A stretch of 52,253 nt of DNA, from the NCBI GenBank assembly GCA_937924755.1, contig CALEVZ010000033.1, positions 1 through 52,253 of the forward strand, given 5' to 3'. Position numbers and translations under genes: made by a program. Positions 9,159 through 17,001 of this stretch are shown piece by piece. Within the stretch, counting starts at the first letter, position 1, and the number at the start of each line of letters is the position of its first letter. This stretch comes from an uncultured bacterium. Its GTDB lineage: Bacteria; Acidobacteriota; Thermoanaerobaculia; Thermoanaerobaculales; Thermoanaerobaculaceae. Below the pieces are notes generated by a model. The model had not been told where the DNA came from. It made no database searches and saw nothing but the letters and a program-made list of their open reading frames with translations.

Positions 9159-9566
9159 TCAAAAGTCCTTGTGTCCGACGGCGATATCGTGGACGTCCAG
9201 AACCAGGAGGAGGTTCATCATGCCCGCCGTCAAGAGAAAGGTGTTGCCGTACTCGTACCCGGGGGCGGTGACGACCCCGTCGCCCAGACCCAACGCCTTG
9301 GCCAAGAAGAAGAGACATCCGTTGCCGAGCGCGGCAATAGCCGCCAGCACTGACAGTGGATCCCCCTGACGCGGCAGGATCAACTCACCCCGCAGGAGGA
9401 TACCCACCACGAAGGCGACCACGATGACGCCGGCGAACACGCCGGCACGGAGCCGGCGCCCCAGGAGCAGGTGTCCGAGCCCTGGAAACAGCCACGACAG
9501 CCCCATCAACAGAGGCAGGGGCAGTGAGGCAACGCCGCCGTCGTTATCCGTCTTTCTCGACACCAT
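9159..9566 (-). CDS. Small integral membrane protein, DUF6677-like
   Basis: 135 residues with about four hydrophobic segments: PLPLLMGLSWLFPGLGHLLLG, then VFAGVIVVAFVVGILL, then a helix around LAAIAALGNGCLFFLAKALG, then TFLLTAGMMNLLLVLDVHDIA. The N-terminal FPGLGHLLLGRR motif (proline, glycine and basic residues) resembles the P-G-x-G-x-x-Y/L-x-G-x-x-x-x-G family found in many small envelope proteins. The start at 9566 overlaps the HIT gene end by 23 bp and the stop is 3 bp before the next small gene, so it is operonic. The DUF6677 name is from memory of the pattern and moderate. Role unknown. Confidence 0.7.
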   Translation of the reverse strand: MVSRKTDNDGGVASLPLPLLMGLSWLFPGLGHLLLGRRLRAGVFAGVIVVAFVVGILLRGELILPRQGDPLSVLAAIAALGNGCLFFLAKALGLGDGVVTAPGYEYGNTFLLTAGMMNLLLVLDVHDIAVGHKDF

Positions 9567-10056
9567 CGTCCTCCAAAGCGGCGCGCAGCTTGCTCCAGGT
9601 CTGCTCCAGCTCCTCTGGAATGACGCGAACCCCGCCCACCGCGGTCATGAAGCTGGTGTCCCCCCGCCAGCGGGGAACGATGTGCATGTGGAGATGATCG
9701 ACAATGCCCGCGCCGGCGGCTTCACCCAGGTTCCAGCCGAGATTCATCCCGTGGGGATGATAGACGACGTGGAGAGCCCGAGCCACCCGCTGCGCCACCA
9801 CCATCGTTTCGAGCAAGGTATCGGGGTCCAGGAGGCCGAACTCGGCCACGTGGGCGATGGGAGCCACCATGGCGTGCCCCGAGGTGTAGGGATAGCGGTT
9901 CAGGAGAGCGAAAACCCGCTGGCCGGTGAACAGAGTGAGCGTTTCGCGGCCCCCGCCCACTGCGGCGCAGAAGATGCACCCTTCGCCTGCGGCCTCTTGG
10001 GACACGTAGTGGAAACGCCAAGGGGCGAAGAGCCGTCGGGGCTCTTCCTCAGTCAC
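9544..10056 (-). CDS. HIT-family nucleotide hydrolase/transferase
   Basis: Histidine-triad protein of 170 residues. HLHMHIVPRW near residues 120-129 is the H-x-H-x-H catalytic triad. NRYPYTSGHAMVAPIAHV is the matching N-terminal substrate loop, and GCIFCAAV supplies the Cys pair common in the Ap4A phosphorylase-like branch. The family cleaves phosphoramidate or dinucleoside polyphosphates via a histidine intermediate. The start at 10056 overlaps the HU gene by 8 bp, so translation is coupled. The exact substrate cannot be told from sequence. Confidence 0.9.
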   Translation of the reverse strand: MTEEEPRRLFAPWRFHYVSQEAAGEGCIFCAAVGGGRETLTLFTGQRVFALLNRYPYTSGHAMVAPIAHVAEFGLLDPDTLLETMVVAQRVARALHVVYHPHGMNLGWNLGEAAGAGIVDHLHMHIVPRWRGDTSFMTAVGGVRVIPEELEQTWSKLRAALEDDGVEKDG

Positions 10057-10327
10057 TGTTCAGGATCTCACGCAACTGCTTGCCAGGCTTGAAGTAGGGA
10101 ACCACCTTGGCGCCCACCTTGACCTTCGCTCCGGTGCGCGGGTTGCGGCCCTGGCGAGCCTGCCGGCGGCGAGTGCGGAACGACCCGAAGCCGCGCAGCT
10201 CCACCTTTTCGCCAGCACGAATCGATTCCACCACGCCATCCAACACCACCGCCAGCGCCTGGGCGGCCTCGCGCCGGGTCAAGCCCACCTGCTCCGCCAG
10301 AATTCGAACGATATCCGCCTTCGTCAT
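10049..10327 (-). CDS. HU/IHF-family DNA-binding protein
   Basis: 92 residues. Begins MTKADIVRILAEQVGLTRREA, has the hinge LRGFGSFRTRRRQARQGRNP and the conserved RNPRTGAKV followed by PYFKPGKQLRE. This is the IHF/HU fold that bends DNA in the nucleoid. Placement directly after rpsA (4-bp overlap, ATGA-type) matches the classical cmk-rpsA-ihfB order of Proteobacteria, so an IHF-beta-like role is plausible, but a homodimeric HU cannot be excluded because no partner lies in the window. Confidence 0.93.
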   Translation of the reverse strand: MTKADIVRILAEQVGLTRREAAQALAVVLDGVVESIRAGEKVELRGFGSFRTRRRQARQGRNPRTGAKVKVGAKVVPYFKPGKQLREILNSD

Positions 10328-12255
10328 CGCTCCTCCTCCTTTGTTACAGCAGAACCCTCCCCGGCTTCGCCCCCAGACTCCCGCCTCGCCTCCTGGACAA
10401 TCCTTTCGCCGGCCATCTCCGGCGCCGTCGCGGTGGCCTGCGGCGAAAAAACCTCCCCGGGCTCAGGCTCTTCCTGCGCAGCCTCGATCCCCTCCACCCC
10501 CTCGACGGAGTCCGATTCGAGACCGGGCACCTCGTCGCCGGGCGGCACCTCGATCCCGGGCACTTCCTCCCCCTCATCCACCCCGCTCCCACTCCCATCC
10601 CTGCCCCTGCCCGTGGCCGGCTGCGGGATCCCTCGCGACGATAGCCCGATGCGTTTCTCGTTCCAGTCGATTCTGATAAGCCGGACACGCACCGGTTGCC
10701 CCTTGGCGAACTCGGCCGACAGCGGCTGAGTGCCGACCCGGTCGAGCTCCGACACGTGGCACAGCCCCTCCACTCCAGGAGCCAGCTCGACGAACAGGCC
10801 GAAGTCGGTGATATTGGTAATCACCCCATCCACTTCGTCGCCAACCTGGTGGGCGGTCGCGAACTCGTCCCACACATTTGGTAGCAACTCTTTGATTGAC
10901 AGTGAAATCCGCTGATTCTGCACATCCATGGCAATGATCATCGCCTCGATGGACTGCCCCTTCTGGACCACCTCGGACGGATGGGAGACGCGCCGGCTCC
11001 ACGACATGTCGGAAACGTGGACCAGACCATCCACCCCCGGCTCCAGCTCGACAAAGGCACCAAAATCGGTGATATTCCGCACCGTCCCCCTGACCTTGCT
11101 CCCCACCCGGTAGCGGGTGGCGAATTCCTCCCACGGGTTCGGCTCTGCTTGCCGCAGTGACAGCGAAAGTCGCCGCTTGTCCACGTCCACATCGGTCACT
11201 ACCACGGCCACCTCGGCGCCTGGCTGGAGCAACGACTTGGGGTTCTTGACTTTCTTAGTCCACGACATCTCGGAGACATGGACCAGGCCCTCAACTCCCT
11301 GCTCAACCTCCACGAAAGCGCCGTAGTCCACCACGTTGGTCACCCGCCCGGTGAGCTTTTTTCCCACCGGGTAGCGCTCCTCCACGTGCACCCAGGGGTC
11401 CTCGAAACGTTGCCGATAACCTAGCGAAACCCGTTCCTTTTCGCGGTCGACGCGCAGCACCACCACCTTGACCTCGTCACCCACTTTGAAGTATTCGGAG
11501 GGGTGGCCCACTCGCCCCCAGGAGATGTCGGTGACGTGGAGCAACCCGTCAATTCCGCCCAAGTCGATGAACACCCCGTAGTCGGTAATGTTTTTCACCT
11601 GGCCGGTTACCAGCGAACCTTCCTCGAGGTGGGCCAGAGTCTCATCCTTGCGAAGACTGACTTCGGCCTCCAACAGTGCCTTGCGGGACAGCACGACGTT
11701 GGAGCGGCGGCGGTCGAAATTGATGATCTTGGCCTCCAACTCCTCGCCGATGTAGTCCTCCAGACGGCGCGAAGGCCGGATGTCCACCAGGGAGCCAGGC
11801 AAGAACGCCCGCACCCCGATGTCCACCGCCAACCCGCCCTTGACCCGCTCGAGCACCCGGCCGCGCACCACCGCTCCCTCTCGGTAGGCGGTTTCCAGGA
11901 CTTCCCAGAGTCGAATCTTGGCGGCGCGGTCGCGAGACAGTCGGATCTCCCCGGTGGCGGCGTTGTAGTGCTCAATGAAGACGTCGACCTCATCACCGAC
12001 CCGCACATTCACCCGCCCACTGGGGTCGGCGAATTCGGAACGTGGGACGATCCCCTCGGACTTGGAGCCTACGTCGATCACCACCGCCGCGTCCGTGACC
12101 GCCACCACGGTGCCCCGCACCACATCCCCGTCACGCAGCTCCTGAAACGATTCTTCCACCAGCTCTCGCAGGTTGGCGCGAGGCCCTCGGGACGAAGCCC
12201 CCCCCTCTTCCCGAGGCTTGTCCAGTTGGTTGTTGTTGTCTTGGCCGTTGACCAC
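10324..12255 (-). CDS. rpsA: 30S ribosomal protein S1
   Basis: Six S1 RNA-binding domains are visible, at about residues 43-110, 127-195, 212-280, 297-367, 384-453 and 471-540. Repeats 3-6 share the GxFVELxxGVEGLVHVSxxSW core. S1 recruits mRNAs to the 30S subunit, especially those with weak Shine-Dalgarno sites. The start is GTG at 12255 with GAGGAGG four bases upstream; the frame stays open up to 12345 but that part is the cmk intergenic region. After domain 6 comes an acidic low-complexity tail of about 100 residues with EEVPGIEV, DEVPGLES and EGVEGIEA echoes. The overall length of 643 exceeds the usual 550-ish because of this tail. Second gene of the cmk operon. Confidence 0.95.
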   Translation of the reverse strand: MVNGQDNNNQLDKPREEGGASSRGPRANLRELVEESFQELRDGDVVRGTVVAVTDAAVVIDVGSKSEGIVPRSEFADPSGRVNVRVGDEVDVFIEHYNAATGEIRLSRDRAAKIRLWEVLETAYREGAVVRGRVLERVKGGLAVDIGVRAFLPGSLVDIRPSRRLEDYIGEELEAKIINFDRRRSNVVLSRKALLEAEVSLRKDETLAHLEEGSLVTGQVKNITDYGVFIDLGGIDGLLHVTDISWGRVGHPSEYFKVGDEVKVVVLRVDREKERVSLGYRQRFEDPWVHVEERYPVGKKLTGRVTNVVDYGAFVEVEQGVEGLVHVSEMSWTKKVKNPKSLLQPGAEVAVVVTDVDVDKRRLSLSLRQAEPNPWEEFATRYRVGSKVRGTVRNITDFGAFVELEPGVDGLVHVSDMSWSRRVSHPSEVVQKGQSIEAMIIAMDVQNQRISLSIKELLPNVWDEFATAHQVGDEVDGVITNITDFGLFVELAPGVEGLCHVSELDRVGTQPLSAEFAKGQPVRVRLIRIDWNEKRIGLSSRGIPQPATGRGRDGSGSGVDEGEEVPGIEVPPGDEVPGLESDSVEGVEGIEAAQEEPEPGEVFSPQATATAPEMAGERIVQEARRESGGEAGEGSAVTKEEER

Positions 12256-12268
12256 GAAACCTCCTCGT

Positions 12269-12290
12269 GATGCCGCCCGAGAGGGGCATC
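12269..12290 (-). promoter_or_regulatory. Hairpin just upstream of the rpsA ribosome site
   Basis: On the minus strand GATGCC and GGCATC pair around a short CG-rich loop, ending a few bases before the GAGGAGG site of rpsA. S1 is autoregulated through leader structure in E. coli; a similar role here is only an inference. Confidence 0.3.
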
Positions 12291-12316
12291 TAACTGCTTG
12301 TTCCACAAGCGCGAAA

Positions 12317-13036
12317 CTATAGGTGCGCGAGGGTGGATCTGTCAAGCGGAAGACCGGCCCGAGCGGCGAGTTCGGCGAGCCTTTGAACCACCTCCTCCAA
12401 AGTCAAGTCGCTGGTGTCCAAGACGATCGCCCCGGTAGCCGGGCGCAGCGGAGAATCCTCCCGCGAGGCGTCACGCTCGTCGCGTTCCCGCTGCTCTGCC
12501 ATCACATCTTCCCAGGCGACGGCTACCCCGCGGCGGCGCAGTTCATCGAACCGTCGCTGGGCGCGGACCTCGGGGCGCGCGGTCAGAAACACCTTCAAGG
12601 CCGCCTCCGGGAAGACAACGGTTCCGATATCCCGACCTTCGATCACCCCCCCTCCCTGCTGCCCCATCTCCCTCTGCCGGGCCACCAGCACCCGCCGCAA
12701 CTCCGGGATCACCGACACCTGTGAGGCGGCTTGCGAAACCTCCCGCGAGCGAAGCTTCCCCGTGACATCCTCTCCGTTGCAGATAACAATTGTTTCCCAT
12801 GATCTCGTCAGGAAACGCAGGTGCAGCGTCCGGGCCAGCTCCACCACCCGCCGCTGGCCATCCTCGTCCAGGGGAAACGCAATACCCTGCTCGAGCGCGG
12901 CCAGCGCCACCGCCCGGTACATCGCCCCGGTATCCAGATAGGGGAGCCCCAACCTCCTGGCCAACTCTCGGGCGGCGGCGGACTTGCCGGCGCCGGCGGG
13001 ACCATCGATGGCGACAACGAAACAGCGGCGCGGCAC
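12317..13036 (-). CDS. cmk: Cytidylate kinase
   Basis: Phosphorylates CMP and dCMP in pyrimidine salvage and nucleotide supply. Residues 8-18 VAIDGPAGAGKS are the P-loop; LGLPYLDTGAMYRAVALAAL is the characteristic NMP-binding block. GRDIGTVVFPEAALKVFLTA and ERDERDASREDSPLRPA form the CMP-binding and lid regions, and VLDTSDLTLEEVV the C-terminal motif. Length 239 is slightly above the usual 225. Start is GTG at 13036; TAGACT lies exactly 6 nt before it and there is no Shine-Dalgarno, suggesting a leaderless mRNA. It heads the operon that continues through rpsA to lpxB. Confidence 0.95.
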   Translation of the reverse strand: MPRRCFVVAIDGPAGAGKSAAARELARRLGLPYLDTGAMYRAVALAALEQGIAFPLDEDGQRRVVELARTLHLRFLTRSWETIVICNGEDVTGKLRSREVSQAASQVSVIPELRRVLVARQREMGQQGGGVIEGRDIGTVVFPEAALKVFLTARPEVRAQRRFDELRRRGVAVAWEDVMAEQRERDERDASREDSPLRPATGAIVLDTSDLTLEEVVQRLAELAARAGLPLDRSTLAHL

Positions 13037-13048
13037 TGCCGGAGTCTA
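13034..13048 (-). promoter_or_regulatory. Leaderless promoter of the cmk-rpsA-lpxB operon
   Basis: TAGACT (13048-13043), six bases, then the GTG start of cmk. With a transcription start about 7 nt after the -10 element, the mRNA would begin at the start codon. A weak -35 (TGGACC) sits 17 bp upstream. Inferred from the recurrent TANNNT-N6-start pattern of this window. Confidence 0.6.
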
Positions 13049-13115
13049 CCGCGGCCACCCGGAGAGGTCCATTCCCCACGGGCCGGCGGCTTCGGACCCC
13101 GGTGCGGACCCTCGT

Positions 13116-13130
13116 TACACTGGGCGGGTG
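13116..13130 (+). promoter_or_regulatory. Leaderless promoter of the RCL-like gene
   Basis: TACACT (13116-13121), six bases, then GTG at 13128. No ribosome site in the preceding bases. Divergent from the cmk promoter 70 bp away. Confidence 0.58.
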
Positions 13131-13565
13131 CGGATCTACCTGGCTGCCTCCATGACCACTCCCGCCGCCGAGATCGCGGTCATCCGAGATCTCCTCGCGG
13201 CCCTCGAAGGCGAGGGCCACCTGGTTCCTTCGCGCCACGTTGCCGATGCTGCCGCCGCCATGACCCGGGACGCCCAGCTGTCCGACGCCCAGCTGGCGGC
13301 CCGCGACCTCGCCTGGCTGGCCGACTGCGACGCCCTCATCGCTGAGGTCAGCACCCCCTCCCACGGTGTCGGAGTCGAGGTGATGGCCGCCTCTGCGGCC
13401 GGCATTCCCGTCCTCGCTCTGGCCCGCCACGGTGTGAGGGTCTCCCGCCTGTTGGGCGGTCTGCCTGGGGTTCGCACCGCCACCTATCGAGACGGCGAGC
13501 AGGCGCTGGCCGAGGTGGCCGAGTTCCTGAACCGCCTGGTAGCGGGCCATCGGGCCCTGCGGTAG
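13128..13565 (+). CDS. Nucleoside 2-deoxyribosyltransferase / RCL (DNPH1)-like hydrolase
   Basis: 145 residues with the nucleoside deoxyribosyltransferase fold. RIYLAASM at the N-terminus binds the nucleotide. RDLAWLADCDALIAEVSTPS followed by HGVGVEV matches the RCL signature D-x-x-W-(L)...A-x-V-x-E-(V)-x-x-P-S-x-G-V-G-x-E, with the catalytic Glu in GVEV. RCL enzymes split the N-glycosidic bond of deoxynucleoside 5'-monophosphates, cleaning up damaged nucleotides. The GTG start at 13128 is supported by the start-proximal TACACT box; the longer in-frame extension upstream is non-coding. It is divergent from cmk, an enzyme of the same nucleotide pool. Confidence 0.8.
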   Translation: MRIYLAASMTTPAAEIAVIRDLLAALEGEGHLVPSRHVADAAAAMTRDAQLSDAQLAARDLAWLADCDALIAEVSTPSHGVGVEVMAASAAGIPVLALARHGVRVSRLLGGLPGVRTATYRDGEQALAEVAEFLNRLVAGHRALR

Positions 13566-13597
13566 TACCCCATCGTCGATGGTGCATCCTCCCTCAC

Positions 13598-13616
13598 CCG
13601 CTGCCTGGGGCAGCGG
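13598..13616 (+). terminator. Possible terminator hairpin after the RCL-like gene
   Basis: CCGCTGCC and GGCAGCGG pair perfectly (8 bp) around a 3-nt loop, about 30 bp after the stop codon. No T-run follows, so only a weak call. Confidence 0.35.
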
Positions 13617-13739
13617 CCGGTTGCCCGCCGGAGGAGAGAGCCAGCTGCCAGACCCCGCCGTAGCCCGCGGTCAGTTTCCGACCTGTCCCTGGCGGCCCTG
13701 ATCGCCATCGTGGGGTCCGCCACAACACACCAGGCATCA

Positions 13740-14311
13740 CCAGGGGTCCAACTCCCGGCCGTTGGGGCTCGCTCGCCGTCGGCGTCTACAACGGCGGTGG
13801 CTACTGCGCCGCCGAGAAGAACGACAACTTAGATTCTCAGAAAGCGACCGACCGTGCGACCGCTGCCCGATGCTCTTCCGGGTTTGCAGGTTTCGATTTT
13901 CGGCGTGAACGGGAAGGGCAACACCGCCGCCTCCGCCGAGTGGAAGGTCCCGGCGGCCATGGCAAGTTATCAGGGTCGCCAACTCGTCCTTACGGTCCAA
14001 AGGGTGGACGCCACGGCTAACCAGAAGGGGAACGCGGTGACCGCCCGTGGGCTCGGCCTCCAAGCGCGACGGCTGGTCGTTCTTCGTCGAAGGAAAGCCG
14101 AAACCCCCAGTCCACCCTCATTGCCCGTTGGGAGACCTTCGATCCCGATACCGTCGCCGTCGTCGATCAGAACGGGCGCGTCATCGCCGGCCTCGCCTAC
14201 CACCTGGGCAAAAGCAACACCGTCCTCCTCGACGTCGATCGGGCGTCCTGGGAAGACAGCGCGCGCCCCACCCACACCCGTCTCCAGGTGACTCTGCAAG
14301 TGAGGTACTGA
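13740..14311 (+). pseudogene. Decayed gene for an exported protein
   Basis: Protein-like pieces appear in changing frames in the same direction. GVYNGGGYCAAEKND lies near 13775; VSIFGVNGKGNTAASAEW and QLVLTVQRVDATANQKGN lie at 13885-14040; SASKRDGWSFFVEGKP near 14050-14100; and WETFDPDTVAVVDQNGR through VTLQVRY ends at a TGA at 14309. At least three frame changes separate them, and no start codon can be assigned. The composition (Gly, Val and Thr alternating strands) suggests an extracellular beta-rich protein. Family not recognised. It ends immediately before the hairpin run at 14313. Confidence 0.5.
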
Positions 14312-14312
14312 T

Positions 14313-14388
14313 CCCGGGAATACACCCGGGCGTGAAACTCGTTCACGAAACCGGAGGGTGACACCTCCACCACGCGCATCGCGTGGTC
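14313..14388 (+). ncRNA. Four consecutive hairpins preceding a terminator; possible structured RNA
   Basis: Four stems follow each other with almost no spacers: CCCGGG/CCCGGG (14313-14330), CGTGAA/TTCACG (14331-14347), GGAGG/CCTCC (14353-14368) and ACCACGCG/CGCGTGGT (14369-14387, 8 bp with a 3-nt loop). A fifth, terminator, hairpin follows two bases later. The pairing is readable on either strand, but the terminal T-run is on the plus strand. This may be a small RNA or a structured 3' UTR left by the broken gene upstream. No known RNA family recognised. An RNA call is an inference. Confidence 0.4.
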
Positions 14389-14428
14389 AAGGGGCCGCTG
14401 ACGGGGGGAAGCGGCCCCTTTCTTTCTT
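14389..14428 (+). terminator. Intrinsic terminator
   Basis: AAGGGGCCGCT (14389-14399) pairs perfectly with AGCGGCCCCTT (14410-14420), an 11-bp stem with a 10-nt loop, followed by TTTCTTTCTT. This is the clearest Rho-independent terminator of the window. It terminates the pseudogene and hairpin transcript. Confidence 0.85.
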
Positions 14429-14429
14429 G

Positions 14430-14778
14430 TCGGGGGGTCCGGCGTCCGCCCTGCCACACCCCGTCGCCTCGACCCCCCGAGCCGTACGGGCACCCTGTCT
14501 CGGGAGGCTCCGCTCCCCACCCTCGCACGCCTCCTCGCTCCGGCCCCCCAAACCCCACCGCTCGCCAAAAGTGAATTCCGGCTTGCTTACCTCACCTCCA
14601 GCACGCCCCGGCCACCCGCCCTCCCGGCCGCCGCGAGGGCGACAAGAGCCACCATGCCCCGGCCACGGTCGGGCAACTTGCCGCCATCGGCTTCACGGCC
14701 GTGAAAATCGACTCGGGGGACGTCGCGACGAGTGAAAGCAAGCGACCTTGGACCCTGCGGGATGGCGGCCGGCGTGGG
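14430..14778. other. Gap without a supportable gene
   Basis: About 350 bp with no convincing ORF. A short plus-strand stretch (about 14652-14760) reads like coding sequence (QLAAIGFTAVKIDSGDVAT) but has no start and runs into non-coding sequence; it may be another gene remnant. The rest is C-rich and featureless. Confidence 0.5.
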
Positions 14779-14955
14779 TCAATCCCTCAGCGTCGCGACC
14801 AGGCAGGGGGGGTCGAGCAGCATGTCGAGGGCCGCGCCAATAGCCGGTGCGACCACGTCGGCCACCCGGGTCAGGTCACCGGCGGTCCCTTCCCTGCCCA
14901 GCACGGCGATCCCGATGGCCGCCAGCTGCACCATCCAGGGGATCGCGATTGCCAT
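14779..14955 (-). CDS. 58-residue hydrophobic small protein
   Basis: ATG at 14955 has a textbook ribosome site (GGAGGTGATCA directly upstream), which is the best such site in this decayed region and the chief evidence that the ORF is expressed. The peptide begins MAIAIPWMVQLAAIGIAVLG (one membrane-spanning helix) and continues with an acidic, helical segment, VADVVAPAIGAALDMLLD. It looks like a holin- or leader-sized membrane peptide. No family recognised. The 69-residue ORF upstream on the same strand could be in the same transcript. Confidence 0.45.
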   Translation of the reverse strand: MAIAIPWMVQLAAIGIAVLGREGTAGDLTRVADVVAPAIGAALDMLLDPPCLVATLRD

Positions 14956-15143
14956 TGATCACCTCCACACCTGACAACCCTGTCCACCACCTTCGGCATG
15001 GCCTCCCGGCCGGCTGGGCGATGGGCAGAAGGGAGGTCCCGCCCGCCGCCCCACCAGAAGTTGCCTGCACCGCCAGGGCATCCCACAGGTATCCATCTTC
15101 CAGGCTCGGCCACCGCCTCCGCGGTAATCGTGGTCGAGCACGC

Positions 15144-15353
15144 TTACCCGGCGTGCGGGCAGGGGTCCCGCGCGTTCTCCAAGAACGCGATCATTGCACG
15201 GAGCTGGGCCCGCAGGTCCGAGACCACTTCCGCCAGCGCTCGACGTGCGTCCCCGGACCGCTTGCCGTATCCCTTGAGCCACGACCCCACCAGCTCCTCC
15301 AGGGCGATGTCGGCCGAGATGAGCTGCACCTGGAGCGCTCGCACGGCGGTCAT
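15144..15353 (-). CDS. 69-residue hypothetical protein
   Basis: Runs from ATG at 15353 to a stop at 15146-15144. It is helical and moderately charged (LQVQLISADIALEELVGSWL, then DARRALAEVVSDLRAQLRA), giving a plausible amphipathic coiled region. Upstream bases are purine-rich (GGGTGGGAG) but too close to the ATG for a standard ribosome site. A short open frame upstream ends in an ATGA overlap with this start. No homology recognised; may be a remnant. Confidence 0.3.
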   Translation of the reverse strand: MTAVRALQVQLISADIALEELVGSWLKGYGKRSGDARRALAEVVSDLRAQLRAMIAFLENARDPCPHAG

Positions 15354-15537
15354 CTCCCACCCGCCCCAGTCACCCCGCGCATTTCTAGACCCTCCGACAG
15401 TTCACGGCGCAACTCCAGGACGCCATCCGCCAGCACCCTGCCCTGTTTTGGTGTTGTATCGAAGAGATACTTCGGAAACGCTCAGCGCTCGCTCCGACTG
15501 GCCATCGATCCTCGGCTTCAGCTGCATCCGACACTTC

Positions 15538-16767
15538 CTAACGGGGCTTGATCGGCTGCCCGTCCGAACCGCCCAGATCGCCGTCGGGCGAGCGTCGGAC
15601 GACCACCGCGAGGGTCAGGAAACCCGCGACCGAGAAGGCCCCCGCCGCACCGTAGGCCCAGGCCCGCCCCAGATGATCGAGCAAGAACCCGGTCAAAACC
15701 GACGACACCAGGTCGCCTACGGCGTTGGCGGTGGCCAGCAAGCCGAGGGCATAGCTTCGGGCTACCTCCGGGATCATGCGAGCCGCCGTCGCCTTCTCGA
15801 CGGTTTCCTCGATGGCGATGTACACCCCGCTGATCACGAACAATGGCACCAGCCACCCTATCCCGGCGGGCAGAAAGGCGAGCCCCAGGTTAAAGGCGGA
15901 ACCCAGGCCGTAGCCCAGCAGCAGGGTGCGACCGTAGGACCAGCGATCGGCGAGGGCACCCGCCGGAAGCGTCGACAGACCACTGACCAGGTTGTGGCCC
16001 ACGTACAACAGCACGGGGACCGACACCAACGCGCCAGTCGCGCCGGCTGGCAGCCGCCCCGCGGCCTCGAAGATCAGGAATGTGCGGGAGAAGTCACCCA
16101 TACCGAAGAGCAGAACGGCACCCAGAAACGCCCAGTAGCCCGGGGGAAGGCTGGGGCGCAGCGGGCGCTGTCTCAGTGCTGTCACGTCGACTGCCTGCTC
16201 CCGGACCAGCAACACCACCGCCAACGCCGCCGCGAGCCCCGGCACCAGCGTCCACAGAAAGATGCCCTTGAGACTGGTTCCCGCCGCCAGCAGCGCCACC
16301 GCCGCCAGGGGACCGATCACCGCCCCGGCCATGTCGCCGGCCCTCTCCAGGCCGTACGCTTTTCCGTAGTGGGAAGGGTCGGTGGAGGCGGCTATGAGAG
16401 AGTCGCGCAGGGGACCCCGAAAACCCCGGGCTGCCCACGCCACACAGCGCAGGAGCAAGAAGGGAACCACCCGCGTGACGAAGGCGAACGCCCCCACGCA
16501 GGCGGTGGTGACGGCGTAGGCCGCCGCAGTCAGCATCTTCTTGCGCCGCGTCCGCTGGCCGAGGGAACCCGCCACCCACTTGGCGGCCGAGTTCACCACG
16601 TCGGCCACACCCTCGATCAACCCCAAAACCGCGGCGCCGAAACCGAGGTTCTTGAGAAACAACGGGAGCACGGCGGTGGCCATCTCGTGGCTGGCGTCCG
16701 AAAGCAGGCTGGCCAAGGAATAGCCGAGGACCGTGCGGTTGCGCCAGGAACGATCGGGTTCGCTCAT
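15538..16767 (-). CDS. MFS transporter
   Basis: 409 residues with about twelve hydrophobic segments. It begins SVRNRT-like NRTVLGYSLASLLSDASHEM, has GAAVLGLIEGVADVVNSAAKW, the loop-2/3 motif GQRTRRKKML, and a second-half equivalent GALADRWSYGRTLLLGYGL. The SDASHEMATAVLPLFL start and the AARGFRGPLRDSLIA block are typical of a subgroup of uncharacterised MFS proteins. Substrate unknown. The ATG at 16767 has GGAGG a few bases upstream (GGAGATGGAGGA), so this gene uses a leadered start. A TACAAT on the minus strand around 16852-16847 could be its -10. Confidence 0.88.
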   Translation of the reverse strand: MSEPDRSWRNRTVLGYSLASLLSDASHEMATAVLPLFLKNLGFGAAVLGLIEGVADVVNSAAKWVAGSLGQRTRRKKMLTAAAYAVTTACVGAFAFVTRVVPFLLLRCVAWAARGFRGPLRDSLIAASTDPSHYGKAYGLERAGDMAGAVIGPLAAVALLAAGTSLKGIFLWTLVPGLAAALAVVLLVREQAVDVTALRQRPLRPSLPPGYWAFLGAVLLFGMGDFSRTFLIFEAAGRLPAGATGALVSVPVLLYVGHNLVSGLSTLPAGALADRWSYGRTLLLGYGLGSAFNLGLAFLPAGIGWLVPLFVISGVYIAIEETVEKATAARMIPEVARSYALGLLATANAVGDLVSSVLTGFLLDHLGRAWAYGAAGAFSVAGFLTLAVVVRRSPDGDLGGSDGQPIKPR

Positions 16768-16986
16768 TCCTCCATCTCCCGAGAGTGGGGGTTATCAGCC
16801 CGGGCGGGCGGTTTGGGCGAACCCCATCGGTAGACCGATTGTACACAACTCGTGCCATCCCGCCCATGAATCTGGCCGAACTCTTGCGGCTGGGAAAACT
16901 CCCCCCACCAGCGGCTTCACACCACTGGCGAGCCGCTGGCACAGAGAGTGGCGGCGCGCCCTCTAGCGGAAACGAGCCGTACTTCG

Positions 16987-17001
16987 TATGATGAAAACAT
17001 G
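16987..17001 (+). promoter_or_regulatory. Leaderless promoter of the thioesterase gene
   Basis: TATGAT (16987-16992), six bases, then ATG at 16999. No Shine-Dalgarno. One of the best -10 matches in the set. Confidence 0.6.

Noticed and set aside
13128-13565. Minus-strand reading over the RCL-like gene
   Set aside because: RCL motifs and a proper start are on the plus strand.
14313-14388. tRNA or attC-type site in the hairpin run
   Set aside because: No cloverleaf with anticodon or CCA, and the spacing does not suit integron recombination sites.
14998-16833. 611-codon plus-strand ORF
   Set aside because: Antisense of the MFS gene; rich in Gln/His/Arg and without domain signatures.
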